Shown one piece after another: positions 19,984-31,395 of a stretch of DNA of 64,000 nt. The notes beneath the pieces were generated by a model. The model ran no database searches, had not been told where the DNA came from, and saw only the letters and a program-made list of their open reading frames with translations. The translations under genes and the position numbers were made by a program. Origin of the DNA: Misgurnus anguillicaudatus (lineage: Eukaryota; Chordata; Actinopteri; Cypriniformes; Cobitidae); NCBI RefSeq assembly GCF_027580225.2, contig NC_073353.2, forward strand, positions 35,880,001 to 35,944,000. The letters are read 5' to 3'. The first letter of the stretch is position 1; each line of letters starts with the position of its first letter.

Positions 19984-21766
19984 CCTTTAACTGCCACACC
20001 AAGAAAAAGGCATTTGAAAAAAATTTTGTTTGCATTTCTTATATCCTTATGTCACCACTTAACACAATCAATGTATTTTTTTTCAACACATCCCATCATT
20101 TTAAAAAAATCGGCCTCTACCAAACGGTTGATATGTCACTTAAAGGAATTCAAACACATACTATGGAAATTAGAAAATATGAACTATAATACTAATTTTT
20201 TACAAACATAATCCAAATAAAATGGTTTTGTATATTTAATCTTCTTTATTTATTGAAGTATAACATATTAAAATATTTCAGGTTTTCATTTTAACACAGG
20301 ACATGACATGTTTTCATGTTTTTTGCAATAAAAATGACCAAAATTAACAAAAAATAAGGATATTCTGCATTTAAAACCTAAAATAAAAGAAGGCCAAAGA
20401 TAGTAATACAATGGCATATTAGTATTTTATGATTTAAGAAACACACTGTCAAGTTTGGTAGTGCAAAATAATGTTTTTTGTCTTTTTTTTAGATAAATTA
20501 AAGGGGTCACGGCATGAAAATCTGAGATTTTCCATGTTTAAGTGCTATGATTGGGTCCCCAGTGCTTCTATCAACCTAGCAAATGTGAGAAAGATCAATC
20601 CAGTAACTTAGTTTTGGTAAACCATTCTCTGTAAGCATGTGAAAAAACAGGTAATTGAAATGTGGCTCCCCTTGTGATGTCAGAAGGAGCCCTTATTATA
20701 ATAATACCACCCCTTAATTTGCACTTTCCAACCACAGCATTGCCATTTAATCCAGAGAAAATAATTCACAGCACAACTAAGTTTCAATTTCAACAAACCA
20801 CCATCATTGTGATCGGTGTTTGCATTTCATCCGCTCATTTGCATTTTAAAGGACACACCCAAAACTGCACATTTTTGCTCACACCTGCAAAGTGGCAATT
20901 TTAACATGCTATAATAAATTATTTATATGATATTTTGAGCTAAAACATCACATATGTGCTCTGGGGACACCAAAGATTTATTTGTCATCTTAAAAAAGTC
21001 TTGTGACATGGCCCCTTTAACATTTATTTGTAAACCAGCAATGCTGTGTAGAGTAAGCCAACATTGCAAACAATCCTTCAAACAATTTAAAACATCATTT
21101 AAGAAGTAATTATTGATTAATTAATGAGTAATTATGATTTCCATACATTAATTATATGAATTCATTATAGTTATTTCAAAAAAATATCCAGAAGTGGCAA
21201 AAATACATAATTAAGAAATGATCTCAATATATTAAATAAGAAATAACAATAGCTGTGTCATATTGATAGCTGTGAATGATCAAAAATGTATATTTCATAG
21301 CAAATAGTACACTCTGATTGCAGAAATGGATGATCTGAAAACATTACCCTAGCTTTTCTACATTTACCATTAAGTGACAAATCAACCGTTTGGTTGAGCA
21401 TGTTTTTGAAAAATTATTCAAAACATATGAAAGTTTTTTCATGGCACCAAGTAACATAATTTTGTAAAGTTAGGGCTCTTACAGTGTAATATGTCAAAAA
21501 AATATGGTTTCCTTGCAAAATTTCAACAAGAACAGTTCATATAACAGAAGTTATTTTTTTATTTCTAAAATCCACATAACAAGATGTGTTGTGACAAGCG
21601 CTGTTGATTGATACATTGGTATCTAGTGGATTTTTTTGGCAAAACATATCTTACACAAATAGTAGAGATGGCTCAATCAGCTTGAGTTAAGTTAGGTACT
21701 CCTCTCAATAAAATATAGGGACTCAAAATGTGCTCAACCGTTTGGTTGAGCTGGCAGTTAAATTAA
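19984..21766. repeat. Inverted-repeat element inside the hAT (TTTAACTGCCA ends)
   Basis: TTTAACTGCCA near 19985 mirrors TGGCAGTTAAA near 21757. Internal blocks also pair: ACCAAACGGTTGATATGTCAC (about 20118) with TCAACCGTTTGGTTGAG (about 21381). This suggests a separate older TIR element between the hAT and the TTAA element in the nest. Its right end recurs at 2590-2690. Boundaries are tentative. Confidence 0.5.
20502..21016 (+). mobile_element. TTAA element (AGGGGTCACGGCATG), complete
   Basis: 515 bp, ends AGGGGTCACGGCATG / CATGGCCCCT between TTAA sites (20498-20501, 21017-21020). A decayed copy lies at 1640-1990. The 80-codon open frame 20662-20904 inside it is not a recognisable protein. 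It is the innermost and therefore youngest layer of the 18-23 kb nest. Confidence 0.88.
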
Positions 21767-22792
21767 ATAAATTTTAAAACTTATACTTGTCAAAAAAAAA
21801 CAGTTTTTTGATGTTACGTTTGATGAATGCCTAAATATGATCACGCAGAGCACCTAGCACGTTCGGCTAAGTTGAATGTGACAGCATGCAACCGCGCAAC
21901 ATCGACACAACGAAAAGCAATCCAAAACTTACAGAATTAAATTAGATCAGAATTTACCTTTATAATTAATAAAACATAAAAACAAAATAAAGTCAGAATC
22001 AATAGGTGCAGAACATGGGTGCAAAATGCCTAAATGCGCATGGGAATAAAACCCACAAATAGTTTAATCAGATAACACTAAATAATCTATAAATGAAATA
22101 AAAACAAGGAAATATTAAAATTAATTTTAAAATAACGAAAGTATAGAATTACCTGTTTTGTCTTTTTAATTGCAGAAACAAAGAGACTTTGCAATGGTTT
22201 CTGGATATGGACGTCTAGCCCTGTCACGGGATTTAGGCTATTAACAGACTTTAAAAATATGTATTAAAAGCTACTATATTATTTACTTAGTATTATTATA
22301 ATATGATGTATATTTTTTATATTGGGAGAAAGCTGTTAAATGTGAAATCAGATACTGTGCACTCTTATACAGCCAAAATTAAATGATCCTCAATTTTATA
22401 ACACATCTGCGACAATTGACTATGCAGTAGTCGAATCAGGCTTCTCCTGTCAAAGCATCAAATCTTAGACTATTCGGGTCACCTAGGACTATGTGCATGT
22501 TATGCAGTGATATTTGTGTATATTGTGGGCATTCTGATATGGTTTTAATATTTTGTAATTCCATTTATTCCAGCAAAATAAAAGCCTGACAACTTGCACT
22601 TAGTGATTATAAAGATTGTGTGAATGTAGGCTGCAATTCTGGTGGATAAAGGGCCACACAAAATGATAAAGCCCAGGGGCCCCTTACAGTGTTAATGCGG
22701 CCCTGGGCACAAGTCACGAACCGCACAGACACGGTAAACATGCCGACAGAAACTTGTAAACAGAGCGAAGAGAAGAACTGAGCTCCTGCATG

Positions 22793-22818
22793 GTCTCTCT
22801 CTCTCTCTCTCTCTCTCT
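22793..22818. repeat. (CT)n microsatellite
   Basis: About 13 CT dinucleotides within the right part of the AGGTATAACGG element. Confidence 0.9.
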
Positions 22819-23160
22819 GTCTCGTGCACGCGTTTAACAGGTGTTCCCTCTCGTGAGTGTTGCGTGTGCATTTTTTTTTAAATATCGAGGGGCGGTTCTT
22901 TTAAATAATTCGGGAAAATTTTCCGCTATACCTTTAATTTAAGAATTTTTTAATATTTTTACTGAATACTAAGAATTTTTTTCTTGAAAATCATTTTTTG
23001 CAGTGTGGGGCCTTATTTATAAAATGAGTAAAAACTTTCTAAATTTGATCTTACGATCATTTCTCAAAAGCATTGACATCGTACGACTCACTTTAGAAAT
23101 GAGATCTATAAATCGCAAATGAGCTTGAAATTGTGCGTAACTGAATAGTTGCAGATTTAA

Positions 23161-23468
23161 AGGGACATTTCACTTTTTTGAAAATATGCTCATTTTCCAG
23201 TTCTCCTAGAGTTAAACATTTGATTTTTACCGTTTTGGAATCCATTCAGCTGATCTCCGGGTCTGGCGCTACCACTTTTAGCATAGCTTAGCATAATCCA
23301 TTGAATCTGATTAGACCATTAGCAACGCGCTAAAAAATAACCAAAGAGTTTCGATATTTTTCCTATTTAAAACTTGACTCATCTGTAGTAACATTGTGTA
23401 CTAAGACAGAAGGAATTTTTTTTAGGAAATTTAAAAGCTGCGATTTTCAAAAATAGTGGAAAGTCCCT
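23161..23468. mobile_element. TTAA element (AGGGACATTTCACTTTT)
   Basis: 308 bp, ends AGGGACATTTCACTTTT / AAAATAGTGGAAAGTCCCT between TTAA sites (23157-23160, 23469-23472). Contains the phrase TAGCATAGCTTAGCATAATC, which I recall from a very common cyprinid repeat. Non-coding. Confidence 0.88.
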
Positions 23469-23472
23469 TTAA

Positions 23473-24586
23473 ACGATGCCTAATGAATGTCATTGACATA
23501 TAAAAGAGCACCTGTCAATGTTTAAATCCTTTTCGAGCAGCAAGAATGCCTTTCATTTCCAAAAACCTGTAGCAATCGGACAAGCAAAAGTGCGCACATC
23601 TGCTCAGACCTTAATGTGGCGTTAAGCACTTCTCCACGTCAAAGATATTATAAATATGGACTTTGCCATGGATTTTTGCATTATAAATGAGGATCACGGT
23701 GTGGTGATCATCTTGTGCGTGACTGTGGCTGTTTGTGCAGATCTTGGTTGTTGTGTTGTGTGCTCTTTTTGCTGCAGTAGAAGTTGACACTGATGAAGTG
23801 AGCATTGCTCCCGTCTCTCCAGGGATGTGGGGAAGCACATGAATAAATGCTGTTTGTGCTGCTAACAAAGATCTCGACTGTGTCGAGTCCACAGACTACT
23901 TAGTCTAGGGCAGAATGGTTTGGTTTTTACCTAGAAAAAAAGATTAATGGATGACTTCTTCTTCAGATTTATGTTCTTTAGATTAACATGAGTAACACAG
24001 TTAAATAATGACAGAAATCTTTTTAAATAAATACTAGGCTGGGGTATTGTATCCCATGTCTAAAGTTACACACATTTTCATTTTGTGCTTTTGTTTTCAG
24101 CACACTTCTGTTTGTCTCTCCTGATGACCCTTAGAAACTCAGCTGGTTTATGAGACAGAACTAGTTTAGATTCGGTTCACAGTGATTAATCAGTGAAAAT
24201 AAACACACACGTTTGTCTCCAGGGATACGGCAGAAAACATAATAACGCCGCGTTATTTCCCTATCGTGTTTATTGTTCAGGGTAGAAGCCCGAGCACGTT
24301 CCTGCTTCTTTGGCAGAAAATGCGGACAGATGTTGAGAGAATCGCAAACCTTTCTTCCTGACCTTTTTCTAAAGACAGATCATCAGATGATGATGTCATT
24401 CTCCAAATTATTCTGTAGTCTCATCTTAATTCGTCTCGTCTTTTATAGTGCAGCAATGAAACTAGAGAAATTATAAGTTTTCTGCTGAATTGTTTACACA
24501 TAATAAAAATGCTCACTAACTTTTGCAGCTTTACTGACTGAGTTGCATGAAGTGAAGTTGGACAGAAATAGGTAAATCTGAAGGGG
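23473..24586. other. Apparently unique DNA
   Basis: A 93-codon minus-strand frame (23892-23611) and a 67-codon plus frame (24273-24476) occur, neither with a domain or splice context that I can support. No repeat ends recognised. Confidence 0.45.
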
Positions 24587-25740
24587 GTCGCACCAGACGA
24601 GAAGCACCGTGCCGCGTCACGTCGCGCCATGAATCTAAAAACAGAACATATTATTTTCTATTAATGTACGCACACCGGCTGCACCTGGTGGAGGCTGTCC
24701 GCTGTGACTCTGTACGCTGCTCAATAGACTACCTGTCGCGCCACAGAGCGCCACTCACATAGTTTTACATTAAATAACATCATATTTGTCCTAAATCGTT
24801 TACGATTAACAAAGGCTGCTAACGTATATTTTGCATGTTGAAGTATCTGACTAAGCTTGCTATGTGCACTTCTGGTGTGTGATACTTGCGAGTTGTCCTA
24901 CACTCAAAAAAATGATTCAAGCCCTTCTTAGAAATGACACATTAAAATTGTGTTCAATTAATTAAAAATACCCCATTAAGAGCAAAAAGTATATATATTT
25001 AATTAGTCTAACACAAAAAGAATATGTACTATAATTTTTTTTTTTTTTTTTATTGCGTTAACCCAATTAGTTGGGGTCTGGGTTCTGGAAAAAGAATTTC
25101 CCAGCATGCTTTGCATGCAACTGCTTTTGGAGAGTAATTTTGTTAATTTAGTGTTATTTTATGCATTTTTAGGTAAAGAGAAAGACTTAATAGTGTTTAA
25201 TGTCCGTTTATCTTCTTGATTTAGAAGCGTTTGTGTTATATTTTTTCAAATTGTTTGGTTACCATCGTGCAGAAGAGTGGCGCTTGTGGTTAGGTTGTGG
25301 ATGTGACGTATATCTCTCAATGAGCACTAACTGTGTTAATGCCTGTTTGGAGATCAGTCTCTTCTCACATGCTCATCCAAAGTATCATTATTAGCATGCT
25401 AACATGTGCTTATGCTAATTAATATGATATAAAAACGTTTTATATAAAATAACAGAATTGAGTTATTCAGACTACACTACATTGTGTTACTCAAACTAAG
25501 CTAAATTGGGTTATACAGACTACACTAAATTGAGTTGAGGCAACTAATTGAGTATTGCCATTTACTTTAAATTGAGTTGGACTAACTCAATATATGTTTG
25601 TTGTGTAAAGCAGTTTTTTATAAGTTAGGGGTACACATTCATATTGGATGGAAATCCTGCCCACAATTTTATTGAGTTAATCCAATTAATCATTTTTTGA
25701 GTGTACACACGACGCGACGCTTCTCGTCCAGTGTGCGACA
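24587..25740. mobile_element. Older TIR element (GTCGCAC..GACGAGAAGC) holding a CACTC element
   Basis: Left GTCGCACCAGACGAGAAGC and right GCTTCTCGTCCAGTGTGCGAC are inverted repeats that bracket 24901-25703. Interior sequence next to both ends is CpG-rich (GCGTCACGTCGCGCC; CACGACGCGACGC). Boundaries are accurate to a few bases; no duplication called. Confidence 0.6.
24901..25703. mobile_element. CACTC-ended element with TA duplication, short non-coding copy
   Basis: 803 bp, ends CACTCAAAAAAATGATT / AATCATTTTTTGAGTG, flanked by TA on both sides (24899-24900, 25704-25705). Termini match those of the 5.9-kb gene-carrying element at 37372-43302, and the right sub-terminal region is similar (GGATGGAAATCCTGCCCACAAT here, GTGGAACCACTGTCCACAAT there). 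Carries no long frame with a known domain. The right half repeats TTGAGTTA-type words. Likely a non-autonomous relative. Confidence 0.8.
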
Positions 25741-26615
25741 GATTTGCACTGCAATCCACTGAGTACTGAAGTTCGTGTTAGATCAAGTGTCAGTCATCAA
25801 CCAAAAAAAAAAAAAAAAACAGTGAATGTTGTGCCAAGAATCTTGATTGGTCATTGATGTCAAACGTCCTCTGTTATTAGATCCCTTTTAAAAACACATG
25901 AAGATTTTCCATTGGCTTATTACAAACATCACAAAGATGTTTCTCATTCCTGAGGTTAGTCCATCATGCAGGTTGTCTTCCCACAGGAACATTTTTATTG
26001 TCCGGAGGTTGTCTTTTATCACTGAAGGGAGTTCTGCGTTATGTCTCATTTAAATTTCACATGTGTCTCCCTAAAATTTATATGAAATCAGATAATCTCA
26101 AAGCGATAACCGACTTTTGATGTCAGACGGTTATGTTGGCCAGGCGGTTTCATTGAGATTTCATTTGTGATTTTTTTTAAAGAACTTTTAAAATTCTTGC
26201 TGGACTGTCAGTCTTACCCGGCAGTGTCATTTTATTCTCATAATGCCAATTGATTGGCAGGTGATGGAGGAAGCCTATTTTTTCCCTTCTGGCAACACGA
26301 TAAACACACGGTTTGACTACAGAGGTCAATTTTCCACAGAGCTACAAGAGCTGATTGACTGGCAGCTTGATGAACTATTGCATTTTCCCAGGTTTGGGAA
26401 GTAGAGGCGAAGGCAATATAGATGAGCTAGAGTAAGCTAAACAAATAAACTGGAAAAATGATGTGCGAGGAAATCGCTCAAGGGGAATAATGATATCATT
26501 TGCTTCTGTTGACGTCTCTGTTGTGTTTAAAGAGTCATTATTGAGAAATCCTACTGAGGCCCAGGCTTCTCTGTTGAGGAAATCATCTGTGGATTTTATA
26601 TGAAAGCTTGGGGTG
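25741..26615. other. Unique DNA, possibly conserved non-coding
   Basis: No repeat ends. Segment 26020-26410 is balanced in composition and carries homeobox-like and helicase-free regulatory-looking words such as GCCAATTGATTGGCAGGTGATGG; a cis-regulatory element is possible but not shown. Confidence 0.25.
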
Positions 26616-26616
26616 C

Positions 26617-26687
<71 letters not shown>
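26616..26687. repeat. (GA)n microsatellite
   Basis: About 35 GA units with one early interruption. The frame 26608-26871 that runs through it as an ER-repeat peptide is spurious. Confidence 0.95.
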
Positions 26688-26688
<1 letters not shown>

Positions 26689-27367
26689 GTAGCTGTACGC
26701 TGGATAAGATTTTACAGGTCTGATGTGTTGCATAAGCTATTAGACACTGGAGACCTTATAAGGCAACACAACCGAGCTCTTGTTATAACAGAAGCGCAAA
26801 GACATATTGCTATAGTGAGCATTCATAATAATTTCTGTCATCAGTGTGCATTTGGATATTGGACAAAATAATTTCAAAAATACCATATATTGCGTTTGTG
26901 ACGTTTTAAACAGCTGGCTACTTAGTCTAGAGATAATATTAAGACATAGCAACAGTCTGAAAATATTGTTGTTTTCTATCAATACTGTAGCTATGAATCC
27001 TGATATGAGCTTTGCAGACACGCTGCAAATATTTGAATCCAAATAAAGGCATTGTAGCATGACTGCTGTGGCACCTGGCATGAACAGACACACCCCATGT
27101 CTTGCTTATAAAAGCAAATTACAGTTCATTTCCTATGTTCATCTAGCAGTTGGCGTGTTTATGGCTGTACCCGCGAGCAAACAATGTTTTGATTAAAGAG
27201 TGTCGGATGGATCTCAATTTCCACAATGTGTCAACACGGCGAGGAATTTATTGACTCTGTTTTCTTTACCAGGGCTTGATATGATGACAATGATCGCTAG
27301 ATCTGCATCTACTGATGAAATGCCAATGAACAGTGTCCAGGTTTTTGATGAATTTAGATATATCCAT
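26688..27367. other. No recognised feature
   Basis: Overlapping frames on both strands here mirror each other and show no domain. No repeat ends recognised. Confidence 0.45.
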
Positions 27368-27432
27368 CTATCATCTTTCATCCATCCACTCTATCTGTTT
27401 GTCATCCCACCCATCCTTGTCTCTTAATAACA

Positions 27433-27478
<46 letters not shown>

Positions 27479-27767
27479 CATCCGTCCATCCATCCATGCA
27501 TCCATCCATCTAATCCACTCATTCTTGTCCCTTAATAACATTTGTCTTTCTGTCTGTCCGTCCCTCCATTCATCCATCCTTGTCTCTTGTCTACACTATC
27601 TACGCTATCTATCTACACCATCTATTCGTCTGTTCATCCATCTGTTCATCCATCCATCCATCCTTGTCTCTTAATAACATCTGTCTGTAAGTCTGTCTAT
27701 CCATCCATCCATCCATCCATGCATCCATCTAATCCACTCATTCTTTTCCCTTAATAACATTTGTCTT

Positions 27768-27812
<45 letters not shown>

Positions 27813-27877
27813 TCGTCCCTCCATCCATCCATCCATCCATCCTTGTCTCTTAATAACATCTGTCTGTAAGTCTGTCT
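27368..27877. repeat. Compound CTGT/ATCC array, left block
   Basis: Runs of CTGT and ATCC tetranucleotides separated by a recurring spacer containing CTTAATAACATCTGTCTG and TAATCCACTCATTCTTGTCC. Together with 28796-29692 it forms a higher-order array. The open frames in both directions (Ser/Cys/Leu/Val-rich, or Asp/Arg/Gln/Thr-rich) are pure repeat translations. Confidence 0.95.
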
Positions 27878-28795
27878 GGGTGATTCTCACGAAACCATTG
27901 AAACACCACGGCACTAATGATTTTAGCTTTAAAATGTGTAATATAGTAACATTAAAAAGCATCAGAATTAACACAATACTGTGTTCTACCTTGCACAATG
28001 TGTGATTTCAACATAAGAATTTATAATTGGAAATTTTATCTCATTTTCTGCTGAAATTCTCATTACCGCAATGTGTCCGGCTGTGTTTGAACATGCGTTA
28101 TGTTGTAATTTAATCAAATTAACACAAAAATATTAAGAAAAAAAATAAATGGATGTTTTGCTAGACTACTTTAGATGACAGAAAAAATATTTACTGAATA
28201 TTCATGTATAATAATAATAAAGAAAATTAGGAAAATGATGTGTCCATGCCTGATGTTCTCATCCTCCGCAACACTTTTTGAGAACAGTTTAAGCACACAT
28301 ACAGAATTTTAATAAAGTTTGATTTTGAGTGACCAAGCACATGGACCAGTTACTTCAAGATGGCTACCAGGTAAGATCATTTTTTTTACACTTAATTTGA
28401 AATATTGTCTTGTCAGAATGCTTACACGACATTTTGATTATCATTACCGCAACAGATACTTATTAAATGTTAATTTAATTAATAGAAGCATAATACTTTG
28501 ATTTTAAATGCATGTGCAGAATCTCCAAATTATGTTCTTTCAGGTTTGTCATGTCATTTTGAAAATATGTCAGTGTTGTTGTTTTCTGACTGTTGCGGTA
28601 ATGAGATTTTTTAGGACTAATTTTTTTAATTATGTTACAAAAAGTGTTAAATGATAAGTAAAAGTTTTTAAATTAATGTTCCAATTTACTCCAGACTTTG
28701 TTTTTAAATGTCTGGTGGGAAAAAAAGTAAATTTAAGAAATTTTTACATTTTCATGCTTGACATTTTTAAAACCAAGTTTTCGTGAGAATCACCC
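27878..28795. mobile_element. 918-bp TIR element (GGGTGATTCTCACGAAA) inserted in the array
   Basis: Ends GGGTGATTCTCACGAAACC / GTTTTCGTGAGAATCACCC, splitting the compound array; GTCT stands on both sides, but in CTGT-rich DNA this duplication is not decisive. Inside, the word ATTACCGCAA recurs (28072 and 28443 on the plus strand, about 28604 on the minus strand). No open frame with a known domain. Superfamily not assigned. Confidence 0.8.
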
Positions 28796-29269
28796 GTCTA
28801 TCCATGCATCCATCTAATCCACTCATTCTTGTCCCTTGATAACATTTGTCTTTCTGTTTGTCTCTCTGTCCCTCCATTCATCCATCCTTGTCTCTTAATA
28901 ACATCTGTCTGTAAGTCTGTCTATCCATCCATCCATCCATCCATTCATCCATCTAATCCACTCATTCTTGTCCCTTGATAACATTTGTCTTTCTGTTTGT
29001 CTCTCTGTCCCTCCATTCATCCATCCTTGTCTCTTAATAACATCTGTCTGTAAGTCTGTCTATCCATCCATCCATCCATCCATTCATCCATCTAATCCAC
29101 TCATTCTTGTCCCTTGATAACATTTGTCTTTCTGTCTGTCTGTTCGTCCCTCCATTCATCCATCCTTGTCTCTTAATAACATCTGTCTGTAAGTCTGTCT
29201 ATCCATCCATCCATTCATCCATCTAATCCACTAATTCTTGTCCCTTAATAACATTTGTCTTTCTGTCTT

Positions 29270-29339
<70 letters not shown>

Positions 29340-29616
29340 CGTCCCTCCATTCATCCATCCTTGTCTCTTAATAACATCTGTCTGTAAGTCTGTCTATCCA
29401 TGCATCCATCTAATCCACTCATTCTTGTCCCTTGATAACATTTGTCTTCCTGTCTGTCTTTCTGTCCGTCCCTCCATTCATCCATCCTTGTCTCTTGTCT
29501 ACACTATCTACGCTATCTATCTACACCATCTATCCGTCCATTCATTCATCTGTTCATCCATGCTTGTCTCTTAATAACATCTATTTATCTATACTATCTA
29601 TACTATCCGTCTATAA

Positions 29617-29649
<33 letters not shown>

Positions 29650-29650
29650 T

Positions 29651-29689
<39 letters not shown>

Positions 29690-29692
29690 TAA
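28796..29692. repeat. Compound CTGT/ATCC array, right block with 139-bp units
   Basis: A higher-order unit of 139 bp is clear: the word TAAGTCTGTCTATCC recurs at 28912, 29051 and 29190, and again near 29385 after a unit lengthened by a long CTGT run (29272-29333). A final CTGT run ends at about 29688. Non-coding despite long frames. Confidence 0.93.
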
Positions 29693-31165
29693 CACCATTC
29701 CAGCTCAACATTGTTTAAAAACAGCAAATGTCAAATGGAAATTGTGCATAGTTATTTTTGGGTGATAACTGGAAATAATTGAGGCATTACACAAGGACAT
29801 TATCTTCACACGCAGTTCATGTAAGAATATAATTTAGAAACGACACAGGGGTGGATCTCAGCTGCAGGAATTCAGTCAATGCTCACAAATGACACGATAA
29901 CGGTCAGATGATATTTATGGGATGCTCAATGACACATCAAGCTGAACAATGCAATTTATTCCAACACAATTTGTTTTGGTTATTTAAAGACAATGTATTG
30001 TTCCATACAGAGAGAAAATAAAGATTACTGTAAAAAGATGAAGATTAAAGAAAGCTCAGAGGATTGCATTAGCAAATTTGTGGGTTTGATTTTTGAGGAA
30101 TACACATACTGATAAAATGTTGGGTTTAGTAAAAGCGTCTGCCAAATGCATAGCTAGTAACCATATGTAGCTATTGTATTGTATTTATAAAACACATTTA
30201 ATAGTTTTGAGATCATATTAGCATCTTTAGATATCACCTGGCTATAATGTATTATTTGTGTTTATTGTTTTGTATTATTCTATTGTATATTATTTTTGAA
30301 ACTTAGATTCCCGAGCTGTTTGTACAGATGTGTGCTGTAAGGCGATAAGGCGTTATGACTGATCGTGATTAATTTAGCTGACACAAGGTAACCCCTCAGT
30401 ATTTTTTGCTTCGGTGCTCCTAAAACAATATTTTATTCAATGTTTAACTTCCAGCCAAACAAACAGCCAGCAGCACCAGCATGTTAAGCGAAACACGCAA
30501 GAAAGTAGCTAATTAGTGTGAGTCCATGAGGGTTAGCAAGCGCTTTCCTTCACAGCTTCAGGCTGGGTTAAATTGTTTGACTTAATTATTTTTTTTATGA
30601 ATTTTCTGACATTTTATGTATTTCTTTGTTTCCCCCTGGGCAACGTCTCGAAAGCCACATTATCCATTTTTCCTTACCAGAATTTCTCACAATAGCTCTC
30701 CTCCCCTCTCTCTTCTCACATCACGGGTGATAAACCATAGCCACACTTGTCAAAATGAGATTGGTTCCTGGCGTGGAAGCCAGTTGTTCGTGAAGCCGAG
30801 TGAAGAAAAAGTTTATGGAGTGGCGGATTTGATGTCTTGTTGTTTACCGGCTTTGTGACAGTTTGTGTGGTAATTGAAGCTGAAGGTTTGATGCTTTCCA
30901 GCCCTCTGGAGGTTCAGCTCGCTGACCATGAGAAACGTCCAACTGCCAGGTCTTCTTTGACACCTTGTGTCCTGAAGTCAGTATGAGTGGAGAGTGACTG
31001 CATAACACACAAACACACACAAACCTACAAAGATTCACACATGAACAAGATAAATATAGTGCCTTGTGCACTCTTTTGAAGTCATGTTGTGTGATGAATA
31101 GCTTTAAATTTAAATATGTATTAAATATGACAGATTTTTTTCATTCTTGAGAGCATTTCTCAGAT
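29693..31165. other. Mostly unique DNA; solo L2-type tail at 30132-30152
   Basis: AAAAGCGTCTGCCAAATGCAT at 30132-30152 is an isolated L2-type 3' tail in plus orientation. The rest has no recognised feature; frames at 30616-30858 and 31071-30844 show no domain. Some stretches look single-copy. Confidence 0.4.
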
Positions 31166-31395
31166 TTAGTGTTTCTTGTTAGTTACAGTATAACTATACT
31201 ATAAGTATGTATCTGGTAATACCCAGTACTTATCTAGAGTTACAGTACATAATAACTACCAAGTATGTACCACTGGTAAGTACAGTAACGATACCATTTA
31301 ATTACCATGTAGATACACAAAAGTAAGTACCACGCATTTGTCTGTAAGTACAACATATTTACCATATATGTACAAGGTAAGTACACGTACGGCAA
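31166..31395. repeat. TAAGTAC-rich repeat segment
   Basis: At least four GTAAGTAC words (near 31276, 31323, 31346 and 31377) with several GTACTTA and TACCA words form a low-order repeated segment. I recall similar stretches in fish DNA transposons but see no terminal repeats here. Confidence 0.4.

Larger units (their letters stand above)
19196..22705 (+). mobile_element. hAT-type transposon, 3.5 kb, with 8-bp duplication
   Basis: Ends CAGGGCCGCATTAA / TTAATGCGGCCCTG, flanked by GGCACAAG on both sides (19188-19195 and 22706-22713), the 8-bp target duplication typical of hAT elements. Sub-terminal GGGCTTAAGCCCAGGACC and AAGCCCAGGGGCCCC are also related. I cannot find a transposase: the open frames inside are short, and one exon-like stretch after a good acceptor (TTTTTAATTGCAG, near 22183) shows no domain. 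It was later entered by a TTAA element. Confidence 0.9.
18404..22933 (+). mobile_element. TIR element (AGGTATAACGG) carrying a gene first exon
   Basis: Ends AGGTATAACGGAAGATTTCC and GGAAAATTTTCCGCTATACCT are inverted repeats. TTAATTTAA stands on both sides (18395-18403, 22934-22942) and occurs once in uninterrupted copies of the host palindrome, so the duplication is 9 bp (7 or 5 if terminal A residues are counted into the element). Without the hAT inside it, the element is about 1.0 kb. It carries a promoter-like region and one recognisable coding exon (18934-19099). A 9-bp duplication would fit Mutator-like elements, but no transposase is seen. Confidence 0.75.
18007..23005. mobile_element. 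CACTG palindromic element carrying a deep nest
   Basis: Left part 18007-18403 and right part 22934-23005 together make one copy of the CACTG palindrome (compare 11991-12426). The outer flanks are TG on both sides (18005-18006 and 23006-23007), suggesting a 2-bp duplication. The right arm is split within CATCTTAATTTAAGAATTTT by a 4.5-kb insertion. Its central loop (18220-18275) serves as the empty site for the insertion at 4328-4890. Confidence 0.85.

Noticed and set aside
20502..21016. piggyBac-type assignment from TTAA flanks
   Set aside because: Ends begin AGG rather than CCC; TTAA alone is shared with Kolobok-type elements.
18404..22933. Grouping the AGGTATAACGG element with the TTAA families
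   Set aside because: Comparison with uninterrupted host palindromes shows TTAATTTAA (9 bp) duplicated, not just TTAA.
27333..27998. Long overlapping frames on both strands
   Set aside because: Pure translations of CTGT/ATCC tetranucleotides.
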